Made by a program: the position numbers and the translations under genes
In this document: one piece after another, positions 36,546 to 44,447 of the stretch
Layout of the letters: the number at the start of each line of letters is the position of its first letter
Position numbering within the stretch: position 1 is the first letter of the stretch
The notes under the pieces: model-generated
The model's input: only the letters and a program-made list of their open reading frames with translations
What the model was told of the DNA's origin: nothing
Databases searched by the model: none
Source of the DNA: Ga0077536 sp943370145
Lineage (GTDB): Bacteria; Pseudomonadota; Gammaproteobacteria; Ga0077536
Direction of reading: 5' to 3'
DNA length: 54,871 bases
Assembly: GCA_943370145.1 (NCBI GenBank)
Contig: CALRPY020000029.1
Span: 1-54,871 of the forward strand

Positions 36546-38547
36546 GGCAGGGCAGCGCGCCGCGGAACTGCGGCGCCAGATCGCGTATCACGACCACCGC
36601 TACTACGCGCTGGACGACCCCGAAATCTCGGACGCCGCGTACGACGAACTGATGCGCGAACTGCTCGCGATCGAGGCGGGCTTTCCCGGGTTGCTGACGC
36701 CGGATTCACCCACCCAGCGTGTTGGCGGCGCGCCGCTCGCCGCGTTCGCGACGCTCAGGCACGTGCGGCCCATGCTGTCGCTCAGCAATGCCTTCACCGA
36801 GGCGGATTTCGTTGACTTCGACCGGCGGGTGCGCGAGCGACTGCAGCAGGACGAGGTTGCCTATGTCGCCGAGACCAAGCTCGACGGCCTCGCAATCAAC
36901 CTGACCTATCGCGACGGCTTGCTCGAGTCGGCAGCCACGCGCGGCGACGGGGAAGTCGGCGAGGATGTCACCGAGAACGTCCGCACCATTGGTGCCGTAC
37001 CGTTGCGCCTCACCGCACCCCGGCCGCCAGCGCTGCTCGAGGTGCGGGGTGAGATCTACATGACGCATGCCGGCCTGCGCAGGCTCAACGAGGCCCAACT
37101 CGCGCGCGGCGACAAGCCATTCGTGAATCCGCGCAACGCGGCCGCGGGCAGCCTGCGGCAGCTCGATCCGCGAATCACGCGCTCGCGCCCGCTGAACATC
37201 TACTGCTATGGCATCGGCGCGGTCGATGGCGCGCCTTTGCCAGCCACCCAGCTCGAGATTCTCGACTGGCTGCGAAGCCTCGGTTGCCGGGTCTCCCCCG
37301 AATCGAGGCGGGTGCGCAACCTGGCGGAGGCGCTCGACTATTACCGCGACACGGAAGGTCGCCGCTCGACGCTGGCCTACGACATCGACGGCGTCGTGTT
37401 CAAGGTCGACCGCACCGACTGGCAGGAGACGCTGGGGCAGGTCGCGAAGGCGCCACGCTGGGCGGTTGCCTTCAAGTTCAAGCCGGAGGAGCGTGAGACG
37501 CGCGTGCTCGCCATCGACGTGCAGGTGGGGCGCACCGGCGCACTGACGCCGGTAGCGCGATTGCAGCCGGTTCATGTCGGCGGCGTCACCGTGACGAACG
37601 CGACGCTGCACAATGCCGATGAACTCGCACGCAAGGACGTGCGCGTCGGTGACACAGTGATCGTAAGGCGGGCAGGCGACGTGATCCCCGAGGTCGTGCG
37701 CGTGGTCCTCGAGAAACGTCCGCCAGACACCACACCCTTCGACATGCCGAGCGAGGTACCGGACCAGCTGATCGCCCAGCGCATCCAGCGGCTGATTCAT
37801 TTCGCGTCGCGGCGGGCCCTGGACATCGAGGGGCTCGGCGACAAGCTCGTCGAGCAACTGGTGCGCGCCGGCCTCGTGAACGATCCGGGCGACGTTTTTG
37901 GGCTGCGCGTCGCGGATCTGCTGAACCTGGAACGGATGGGAGAGAAATCCGCCGAGAACCTGTGCGCGGCGATCGAGCGCAGCAAGTCGACGACGCTACC
38001 CCGGCTCCTGCATGCCCTGGGCATCCGCGATGTCGGGGAGGCCACTGCGCGGCAGCTGGCCAGCCACTTCGGCACCCTCGAACGCCTGATGGCCGCCAGC
38101 GCGGCCGAGCTCGAAGAGGTCCCGGACGTTGGGCCGATCGTTGGCGGCCACGTCGCCGGCTACTTCGCATCATCTGAGCACCAGGCGCTCGTTCGGCGGC
38201 TGCGCGAATGCGGGGTGCACTGGCCGGAATTCGAACCCGAGCGCGCGACCGCATTGCCGCTCACCGGCTGGACGGTGGTGCTGACCGGTGCACTGTCCGG
38301 CATGACGCGGGAAGAGGCCAGCGCACGGCTGCTGGCGCTGGGCGCCAAGGTCGCTGGTAGCGTATCCAAGAAGACGACGCTGGTGGTCGCTGGCGAGGAC
38401 GCAGGCTCCAAGGCGCGCAAGGCGGAAGCGCTGGGGGTGCCGATTGTCGACGAAAGCCGCCTGCTCGAGATCCTGGCTGCGCCGGCTGCCGCAGCTGGCG
38501 CTCTGCTCCCGCCGCCGGCAGGTCAGCCTTCCGCCATCACCACCTGA
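36532..38547 (+). CDS. ligA: NAD-dependent DNA ligase lacking the zinc finger
   Basis: A 671-residue LigA. Domain Ia (YHDHRYYALDDPEISDAAYDEL) binds NMN. The adenylation lysine is in TKLDGLAI (about residue 116). The OB fold has RTGALTPVARL and RAGDVIPEVV. Four helix-hairpin-helix units and a C-terminal BRCT domain (GWTVVLTGALSGMTREEASA) are all present. What is missing is the Cys4 zinc finger between the OB fold and the helix-hairpin-helix region. Residues about 400-425 read PFDMPSEVPDQLIAQRIQ directly into the conserved IHFASRRALDIEG, with no cysteine and about 20 residues fewer than E. coli. The reading frame is intact. It overlaps zipA by 14 bases and converges with the diguanylate cyclase gene by 25. 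Confidence 0.94.
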   Translation: MNETEAGQRAAELRRQIAYHDHRYYALDDPEISDAAYDELMRELLAIEAGFPGLLTPDSPTQRVGGAPLAAFATLRHVRPMLSLSNAFTEADFVDFDRRVRERLQQDEVAYVAETKLDGLAINLTYRDGLLESAATRGDGEVGEDVTENVRTIGAVPLRLTAPRPPALLEVRGEIYMTHAGLRRLNEAQLARGDKPFVNPRNAAAGSLRQLDPRITRSRPLNIYCYGIGAVDGAPLPATQLEILDWLRSLGCRVSPESRRVRNLAEALDYYRDTEGRRSTLAYDIDGVVFKVDRTDWQETLGQVAKAPRWAVAFKFKPEERETRVLAIDVQVGRTGALTPVARLQPVHVGGVTVTNATLHNADELARKDVRVGDTVIVRRAGDVIPEVVRVVLEKRPPDTTPFDMPSEVPDQLIAQRIQRLIHFASRRALDIEGLGDKLVEQLVRAGLVNDPGDVFGLRVADLLNLERMGEKSAENLCAAIERSKSTTLPRLLHALGIRDVGEATARQLASHFGTLERLMAASAAELEEVPDVGPIVGGHVAGYFASSEHQALVRRLRECGVHWPEFEPERATALPLTGWTVVLTGALSGMTREEASARLLALGAKVAGSVSKKTTLVVAGEDAGSKARKAEALGVPIVDESRLLEILAAPAAAAGALLPPPAGQPSAITT

Positions 38548-39449
38548 TTGCGACCACGAAGCTTCGCGCGGTAGAGCTGCTTGTCGGCCCGGTGCAGGAG
38601 ATCGATGGCTCCGTCCCCCTCACCAAGTTCAGCCACGCCAACGCTGACCGACACCGGTATACGGTGTTCTCCGATCATCAGCGCCTGCGCGGAGACGGCG
38701 CTGCAGACGCGCTGGCCCAGCAGGCGCGCGCCCTCGAGTTTCGTGTTGCCCATCAGCACCACGAACTCTTCGCCACCATAACGGAAGACGACATCGCAGC
38801 TGCGCGTGCAGCCGATGATCAGCTTCGCCACGCTGGTCAGCACGGCGTCACCGATGATGTGGCCATAGGTGTCGTTGATGTTCTTGAAGAAATCGATGTC
38901 GATCATCAGCATCGACAGGGCGGTATGGTGCCGCCGGGAGACGAGCACCTGGTGCTCCAGGTGCTGATCCATGCTGCAGCGATTGTGGACCCCGGTCAGC
39001 GGGTCGATCAGCGCGGTCTTCAGCGCTCTTTCATACATCAGCGCGTTGCGCAGGGGATAGACCAGCGTGCAGAGCATCACCTCGATGAGGCTCTGCTCGT
39101 CTTCGCTCATCGGACGCGCCCGCATGAATACCACCTCGCCCAGCGACTTGCCGAGCAGGTTCAGTTCGTAAGCGCAGCGGTGAAGTTGCGTCCGTCCTTC
39201 CAGCAATGCGATGTTGTCAGCGCCGTAGCGATACCGCAGCGAGATCCCCCGCACGATGCGACGAGCCTCCAGCGTGAAGGCATGAATGACATCGCGGACG
39301 TTCAGGCTTGCCTGAAGCGCATTAGCGATGCGCAGCACGGCCGTGTCGGGCAGCTTTGGATTCGAGCGCAGGCCCGGTTCAAACACTGATACCGCGTGCA
39401 GTTGCGCCGCCTTTGTGTGCTCCCTCGCCGCTTCGGCATGGATGCTCAT
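38523..39449 (-). CDS. GGDEF diguanylate cyclase
   Basis: A 308-residue protein with a C-terminal GGDEF domain. The active-site signature is RYGGEEF (about residues 223-229), and the upstream inhibitory I-site RSCD, five residues before, is intact. DPLTGVHNR and DIDFFKNINDTYGH are further family motifs. The N-terminal about 145 residues form a helical or GAF-like sensory region without recognisable ligand motifs or membrane segments. It should make cyclic-di-GMP, with product inhibition. ATG 39449 is preceded by CAGGAGAC. Its 3' end overlaps ligA in antisense. Confidence 0.9.
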   Translation of the reverse strand: MSIHAEAAREHTKAAQLHAVSVFEPGLRSNPKLPDTAVLRIANALQASLNVRDVIHAFTLEARRIVRGISLRYRYGADNIALLEGRTQLHRCAYELNLLGKSLGEVVFMRARPMSEDEQSLIEVMLCTLVYPLRNALMYERALKTALIDPLTGVHNRCSMDQHLEHQVLVSRRHHTALSMLMIDIDFFKNINDTYGHIIGDAVLTSVAKLIIGCTRSCDVVFRYGGEEFVVLMGNTKLEGARLLGQRVCSAVSAQALMIGEHRIPVSVSVGVAELGEGDGAIDLLHRADKQLYRAKLRGRNQVVMAEG

Positions 39450-39717
39450 GACCGTCTCCTGATGACCCCGGTCAGAGTTAAGCGAGTTTCGTGCCACAAT
39501 TTCCTAACTCCTTGACTCATCGTAGTTGTCGCGAAACGACGTCAGCCAGGCCGTCATTCTGTCAGGGCAGGCGCCAGCGGCCCGGCGCGAAATCCATCCG
39601 TAAAGGCCGCCGGAGGACCCGGGTGACGGAATCCTGGCGGCGCTGCGGCAGGTCACCCGCTCCGGGTACGGCAAAAGTTTGCCCTGGGCGGCAGGCGCTT
39701 GCCGACACGCCACGCAC

Positions 39718-40482
39718 TTACTGGAGATCGTACTGCTGGCCGTGACAGGCTTCGGCGGCATCGCTAAGCAGGTAGACGAAGGCGGGCGCGAGGGTGGCCG
39801 GGTCGGGCAGCGTGTCGGGGTTTTCGGCAGGATAAGCCTGGGCTCGCATGCGGGTGCGGCAACGTCCCGGGTTCACGCTGTTGACGCGGATGCGGGTGCT
39901 TCCCGCCACTTCGTCGGCCAGTGTCTGCATCATGCCCTCCAGCGCGAACTTGGAGGCGGCGTACGCGCCCCAATAGGCACGCCCTTCGCGGCCGACCGAG
40001 GACGACGTGAAGATGACCGAGGCGGTCGGCGCCATTTCCAGCAAGGGCAGGCAGGCCTGCAGCAGCAGAAAGTTGCCGTGGACATTGACCTGGAACACGC
40101 GAGCCCAGACCATCGGGTCATAGTTGCGCAGCGGCGACAGTTCGCCAAGCGACCCCGCATTGAGCACCAGGCCATCGAGCCGCCCCCAGCGCTCGGCGAC
40201 AAGCCTGGCGACCTCCTCGTAGTGCTCCACCGTCGCGGCTTCCAGGTTCAGTGGCACCAGGCTGGGGGCAGGCCCGTCCGCCGCCTCGATCTCGTCGGCA
40301 AGCCGTTCCAGCGCGCGCATGTCGCGGGCGAGGAGGAGGGTGGTGGCCCCGGCAGCGGCGACGGCCAGCGCAATCGCGCGACCCAGGCCGCGCGACGCGC
40401 CGGTAATCAGGATGACCTTGCCGCTGAGCGGTTTGGCGTCGACCCCGTCCTGGTGAGTCAGCAGTAGCTTCGTTGCGGTCAA
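39718..40482 (-). CDS. short-chain dehydrogenase/reductase, YciK-like
   Basis: A 254-residue SDR. The cofactor loop VILITGASRGLGRAIA (about residues 23-38), NAG motif (LVLNAGSLGE) and catalytic Ser plus Tyr-x3-Lys (FTSSSVGREG and YAASKFALEGMM) are intact. The NPGRCRTRMRAQAYP-E segment and DP-LAPAFVYLLS end are features of YciK-type proteins of proteobacteria, whose substrate is unknown. It follows nadB by 15 bases on the same strand, so probably shares its transcript. Confidence 0.87.
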   Translation of the reverse strand: MTATKLLLTHQDGVDAKPLSGKVILITGASRGLGRAIALAVAAAGATTLLLARDMRALERLADEIEAADGPAPSLVPLNLEAATVEHYEEVARLVAERWGRLDGLVLNAGSLGELSPLRNYDPMVWARVFQVNVHGNFLLLQACLPLLEMAPTASVIFTSSSVGREGRAYWGAYAASKFALEGMMQTLADEVAGSTRIRVNSVNPGRCRTRMRAQAYPAENPDTLPDPATLAPAFVYLLSDAAEACHGQQYDLQ

Positions 40483-40497
40483 TTCGTTGTACTCCCC

Positions 40498-42108
40498 TCA
40501 GCCGAAGTCGCCGGCGCGCAGGATCGTGTCGCGGCGATGGCTCCGGTCGTCGGTCTCGGGATAGTCGAGCGTGAAGTGCAGGCCACGGCTCTCCTTGCGC
40601 TTGAGTGCGCAGCGGATGACGAGCTCCGCGACCTGGACCAGGTTGCGCAGCTCGATGAGGTCGCTCGTCACGCGGAAATTCGCGTAGAACTCGCCGATTT
40701 CGTTGCGCAGCAGATGCACGCGGCGGCGCGCCCGCTCGAGGCGCTTGGTGGTGCGGACGATGCCGACATAGTCCCACATGAAGCGGCGCAGCTCGTCCCA
40801 GTTGTGGGAGACCACGACTTCCTCGTCGGCGTCAGTGACCTGGCTCTCGTCCCAGGCCGGAATTTCGGGCGCGGGCAGGACCGCGTTGCGCTCGGCGAGG
40901 ATGTACTCCGCGGCCGACCGGCCCATCACCAGGCATTCCAGCAGCGAGTTGCTGGCCATGCGATTGGCGCCGTGGAGCCCCGTGCAGCTGACCTCGCCGA
41001 CCGCGAAGAGGCCTGGCAGTGAAGTACGCCCGCTGACGTCGGTGACAACCCCGCCACAGAAATAATGCGCGGCAGGCACCACGGGAATCGGCTCGCTGGT
41101 CAGGTCGAAGCCGAACTCGCGGCACTTCTGGTAGATCGTCGGAAAGTGGCTGCGGATGAAATCCGCGGGCCGGTGCGAAATGTCGAGGTAGACGCAGTCG
41201 GCGCCGAGGCGCTTCATCTCGTAGTCGATGGCGCGGGCCACGATGTCGCGCGGCGCGAGTTCGCCGCGTTCATCGAAGCGATGCATGAACAACTCGCCGT
41301 TGGGCAGCCTGAGGCGGGCGCCTTCGCCACGCAGTGCCTCTGTCACCAGGAAGGACTTGGCCTTCGGGTGGTAGAGGCAGGTCGGGTGGAACTGCACGAA
41401 CTCCATGTTGGCGACCGCGCAGCCCGCGCGCCAGGCCATCGCGATGCCGTCCCCGGTCGCGACGTCCGGATTGCTGGTGTAGAGGTAGACCTTGCCGGCG
41501 CCCCCGGTGGCGAGCACTGACCACGGCGCGCGGAAGGTTTCGACGCGATTCTCCTGCTTGTTCAGGACGTAGGCGCCGACGCAGCGGTCCGGCGTGCCGC
41601 CCAGCTTGCCAAGGGTGATGAGGTCGATGGCAATGTGGTGCTCGCGCAGGTCGATGCCGGGATGACTGCGGGCACGGGCAAGCAGCGTGGTCTCGATCGC
41701 CTGGCCGGTCGCGTCGTCGGCGTGCACGACCCTCCGCCGCGAATGGCCGCCTTCCTGCGTCAGGTGGACGGCCACCTCGCCGCTTTCGTCGGGCTCCATC
41801 GTGAAGGGCACCCCCTGGGCGACGAGCCATTCGATGCGGTCCCGACCGTGGCGCGCCATGTGCTCGACGACATCCGGGTGACACAGGCCGGCGCCCGCTC
41901 GCAGGGTGTCCTCGATATGCGATTCGACGGTGTCAGCCCGATCCATGACGGCGGAGACGCCGCCCTGGGCATACAGGGTATTGCTCTCGGCGAGGTCGCG
42001 CTTGGCGAGGACGCAGACCCGCATCGAGTCGGCCAGGGCAAGGGCCAGGCTGAGGCCAGCGGCGCCACTTCCGATGACCAGGACGTCGTAGTCGTGTTGG
42101 TGTGGCAT
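40498..42108 (-). CDS. nadB: L-aspartate oxidase
   Basis: A 536-residue FAD flavoprotein converting L-aspartate to iminoaspartate for NAD biosynthesis. Seen are the N-terminal DVLVIGSGAAGLSLALAL, GGVSAVMD-type active loop (QGGVSAVMDRADTVESHI), HPTCLYHPKAKSFLVTEALRGEGARL and GLHGANRMASNSLLECLV near the C-terminal FAD contacts. The length matches E. coli NadB. ATG 42108 (MPHQHDYDVLVIG) is preferred; the frame is open for 15 codons more without homology. It is divergent from the sigma-E operon, as in many gammaproteobacteria. Confidence 0.94.
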   Translation of the reverse strand: MPHQHDYDVLVIGSGAAGLSLALALADSMRVCVLAKRDLAESNTLYAQGGVSAVMDRADTVESHIEDTLRAGAGLCHPDVVEHMARHGRDRIEWLVAQGVPFTMEPDESGEVAVHLTQEGGHSRRRVVHADDATGQAIETTLLARARSHPGIDLREHHIAIDLITLGKLGGTPDRCVGAYVLNKQENRVETFRAPWSVLATGGAGKVYLYTSNPDVATGDGIAMAWRAGCAVANMEFVQFHPTCLYHPKAKSFLVTEALRGEGARLRLPNGELFMHRFDERGELAPRDIVARAIDYEMKRLGADCVYLDISHRPADFIRSHFPTIYQKCREFGFDLTSEPIPVVPAAHYFCGGVVTDVSGRTSLPGLFAVGEVSCTGLHGANRMASNSLLECLVMGRSAAEYILAERNAVLPAPEIPAWDESQVTDADEEVVVSHNWDELRRFMWDYVGIVRTTKRLERARRRVHLLRNEIGEFYANFRVTSDLIELRNLVQVAELVIRCALKRKESRGLHFTLDYPETDDRSHRRDTILRAGDFG

Positions 42109-42158
42109 GCGGGCTCGCTTGATATACTCAGGTGCAGTTCCTTCCCGTCCCACGCCAA

Positions 42159-42186
42159 GAACTAACCATGACTACGATGGTCTACG
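42159..42186 (+). promoter_or_regulatory. possible sigma-E-type promoter of rpoE
   Basis: GAACTAA (42159-42165) and TCTACG (42181-42186), separated by 15 bases, resemble the sigma-E consensus GGAACTT with TCTGA. Autoregulation from such a promoter is usual for rpoE operons. The match is partial. Confidence 0.3.
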
Positions 42187-42220
42187 CCTTCCGAGCGCAG
42201 CGGACATTGGTGGCCATGAT

Positions 42221-42240
42221 ATCAGGGTGCCTACCCTGAT
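42221..42240 (+). promoter_or_regulatory. hairpin covering the rpoE ribosome site and start codon
   Basis: ATCAGGGT pairs perfectly with ACCCTGAT around the loop GCCT. The right arm ends with the first two bases of the ATG at 42239, and the left arm contains AGGGTG, the only Shine-Dalgarno-like sequence. Folding would hide the start. Confidence 0.45.
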
Positions 42241-42817
42241 GGACGAAAACCACTCCGATATCGAGCTGGTTGCCCGGGTTCAGCGCGGCGACAAGCGCGC
42301 CTTCGACCTGCTGGTGACCCGGTATCAACACCGCATCATCAAGCTCGTTTCGCGCTACGTGCGTGAACCGGGCGACGCGCTCGACGTGGCGCAGGAGGCT
42401 TTCATCAAAGCCTACCGTGCGCTGCCGAATTTTCGTGGCGACAGTGCGTTCTATACGTGGCTCTACCGAATCGCGATCAACACGGCGAAGAACTACCTCG
42501 TCGCGCTGACCCGGCGTCCGCTGGAGGCGGATATCGAAGGTCCGGACGGGGAGCCGATGGCGCTGGACGAAATGCAGGCGGACGACGAGACGCCGGAGAA
42601 GATTCTGCTCGTCGAGGAGATCAAGGACACGATCCTCAGCACGATAGAGGCGCTGCCCGAAGACCTGCGTACGGCAATCATGCTGCGCGAGGTCGACGGT
42701 CTGAGCTACGAGGAGATTGCCGAAGCGATGGATTGCCCGATCGGCACGGTCCGCTCGCGGATCTTTCGGGCGCGGGAAGCAATCGACACCAAACTGAAGC
42801 CGTTGATGGAACAGTGA
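42239..42817 (+). CDS. rpoE: RNA polymerase sigma factor RpoE/AlgU
   Basis: A 192-residue extracytoplasmic-function sigma factor. Region 2 shows ELVARVQRGDKRAFDLLV and the -10-recognising DVAQEAFIKAYRALPNFRGDSAFYTWLYRIA. Region 4 is the helix-turn-helix LSYEEIAEAMDCPIGTVRSRIFRAREAI, identical in layout to AlgU/RpoE. It directs envelope-stress genes. The ATG at 42239 gives the family N-terminus. It is followed by rseA, rseB and mucD, so regulated proteolysis of the anti-sigma factor is the expected control. Confidence 0.96.
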   Translation: MDENHSDIELVARVQRGDKRAFDLLVTRYQHRIIKLVSRYVREPGDALDVAQEAFIKAYRALPNFRGDSAFYTWLYRIAINTAKNYLVALTRRPLEADIEGPDGEPMALDEMQADDETPEKILLVEEIKDTILSTIEALPEDLRTAIMLREVDGLSYEEIAEAMDCPIGTVRSRIFRAREAIDTKLKPLMEQ

Positions 42818-42829
42818 CAGGGTCCGCTT

Positions 42830-43444
42830 ATGCAAGATCATCGAGAGGAACAGCTTTCGGCGCTCGTTGACGACGAACTGGATGCCCCGCCCGGCGCGTT
42901 GCTGACGCGTCTGGTCGAGGATCCGGAAAGTCGCGAACGGTGGGCGCGCTACCACATGATTGGCGACGTCCTGCGCGATCGCGAGGTGCGGCTGGCGCCA
43001 GAACTCGGTGCACGTGTCGCCGCCGCGCTGGCCTCGGAGCCCGCGTTGCTCGTCCCACCGGCCCGGATCCCCGCGCGGGTGCGCGCAACCGGCGCCGTCC
43101 CCCTGCGCCGCTGGGGCTTCGCGGCGGGATTTGCGGCGGTAGCGCTGCTCGGCGCGAGCTTCGTCGCCCGCGAGCCGGTCCAGCCGGTGGCCCCGGGCGT
43201 GGCTGAGCAGGCCCCGCCCGCCGCCGGGAACCTGCAGCAGGTCATCCAGGACACCGCCCGACCGCAGGAGGTCGCGTGGGAGGATGCGCGCAGCGCGCCC
43301 GCCGCAAATCCCCAGACCGTCGAGTTCCATCGCCGACTCAACAGCTACCTCGTGAATTTCAACGAGCAGCGCGCCGATCTCGGCGTGCCCGGCGTACATC
43401 CGTACGTGCGGATAGTCGGATTCGAAGCAGAGCCCGAACCTTGA
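42830..43444 (+). CDS. rseA: anti-sigma-E factor RseA/MucA
   Basis: A 204-residue single-pass membrane protein. The N-terminal cytosolic domain that binds sigma-E begins EEQLSALVDDELD and contains the WARYHMIGDVLRD helix. A membrane helix spans about residues 96-113 (GFAAGFAAVALLGASFVA). The periplasmic C-terminal domain ends in VGFEAEPEP. In the family, DegS and RseP cleave it under stress. The helix is alanine-rich. It sits 12 bases after rpoE and just before rseB. Confidence 0.9.
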   Translation: MQDHREEQLSALVDDELDAPPGALLTRLVEDPESRERWARYHMIGDVLRDREVRLAPELGARVAAALASEPALLVPPARIPARVRATGAVPLRRWGFAAGFAAVALLGASFVAREPVQPVAPGVAEQAPPAAGNLQQVIQDTARPQEVAWEDARSAPAANPQTVEFHRRLNSYLVNFNEQRADLGVPGVHPYVRIVGFEAEPEP

Positions 43445-43446
43445 AT

Positions 43447-44442
43447 ATGCTGACGCCGCCGGCTGGCGGCCTGGCGCAAGCCGTGTTGCTGTACTGGCTG
43501 CTGCTGCCCGGTGTCGCCATCGCCGAGGAGAGTGCAGCAGACCTGGTACAGCGGGCGGTGGAAGCCGGGCGCGCGCTCGATTACGACGGGATATTCGTCT
43601 ACCAGCGGGACTCCTCGCTGGACGCCATGCGCCTGATTCATCGCGGTAGCGGCGGTAGCGCAAGCGAGCGCGAGCGCCTGGTATCGCTGTCCGGGCCGGC
43701 GCGGGAGGTCGTGCGTGACGGAAGCCGCGTCACCTGCACCTTCGCCGACGACAGGGAAGTGATGGTCGAGAAACGCCCGCCGCGGGACCTGCTGGGCTTC
43801 GGCCTGTCGCGCTCGGCCGCGTCACTGGCGGATGAATACGAATTCCGGAAGGCCAATCCCGACCGCATTGCAGGCCGCCAGACACACGTGGTGCAAATCC
43901 TGCCGAGAACCCTGGACCGCTACGGTTACACGCTCTGGATGGACCAGGCCAGTGGCCTGCTGCTCAAGTCGGTGGTGCTCGATCACGACGGACGGCCGCT
44001 CGAGCAGGTGCAGTTCGCGCAAGTCACGATCGGCGGCCCGATTGTAGACGAACTCCTCCAGCCGGAAGTCAGCGGCGTGGATTTCACCTGGTACACGAAC
44101 GAAACGGCCCCGCCTGGAGACGCGGGCGATGCGGTCGCCGGTGACTGGCAGGTCGGCTGGTTGCCTTCGGGTTTCGAGATCCTGAGGGAACAGACCCAGC
44201 GCATGGTTGCCAGCGAAATGCCCGTCCGGCATTTCGTGTATTCTGACGGCCTTGCCTCGGTGTCCATTTTTATCGAGAAACTGCTGACCACGACGGCGCC
44301 TGTTCACGGCTACTCCTCGATGGGTGCGGTGAACGCCTTCAGTCGTGTCGCCGAAGATTTCCAGATAACCGTGGTGGGTGAAGTCCCCCAGGCCACCGTG
44401 CGCCAGATTGCCATGGCCGTCGCCAACCGGAGAACAGAGTAA
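43447..44442 (+). CDS. rseB: sigma-E factor regulatory protein RseB/MucB
   Basis: A 331-residue periplasmic protein with a signal peptide (LAQAVLLYWLLLPGVAIAEE) and the lipoprotein-localisation-like RseB fold. It contains YDGIFVYQRDSSLDAMRLIHR, EREVVRDGSRVTC-type and GWLPSGFEIL segments, and a C-terminal SVSIFIEKL domain. RseB protects RseA from DegS and senses lipids/LPS. ATG 43447 was chosen; a TTG at 43441 would overlap the rseA stop as TTGA and is an alternative. Confidence 0.9.
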   Translation: MLTPPAGGLAQAVLLYWLLLPGVAIAEESAADLVQRAVEAGRALDYDGIFVYQRDSSLDAMRLIHRGSGGSASERERLVSLSGPAREVVRDGSRVTCTFADDREVMVEKRPPRDLLGFGLSRSAASLADEYEFRKANPDRIAGRQTHVVQILPRTLDRYGYTLWMDQASGLLLKSVVLDHDGRPLEQVQFAQVTIGGPIVDELLQPEVSGVDFTWYTNETAPPGDAGDAVAGDWQVGWLPSGFEILREQTQRMVASEMPVRHFVYSDGLASVSIFIEKLLTTTAPVHGYSSMGAVNAFSRVAEDFQITVVGEVPQATVRQIAMAVANRRTE

Positions 44443-44447
44443 GCCAC

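Noticed and set aside
41334..41618. Arg/Pro-rich plus-strand frame opposite nadB
   Set aside because: Composition is that of an antisense frame; nadB on minus is complete and well conserved.
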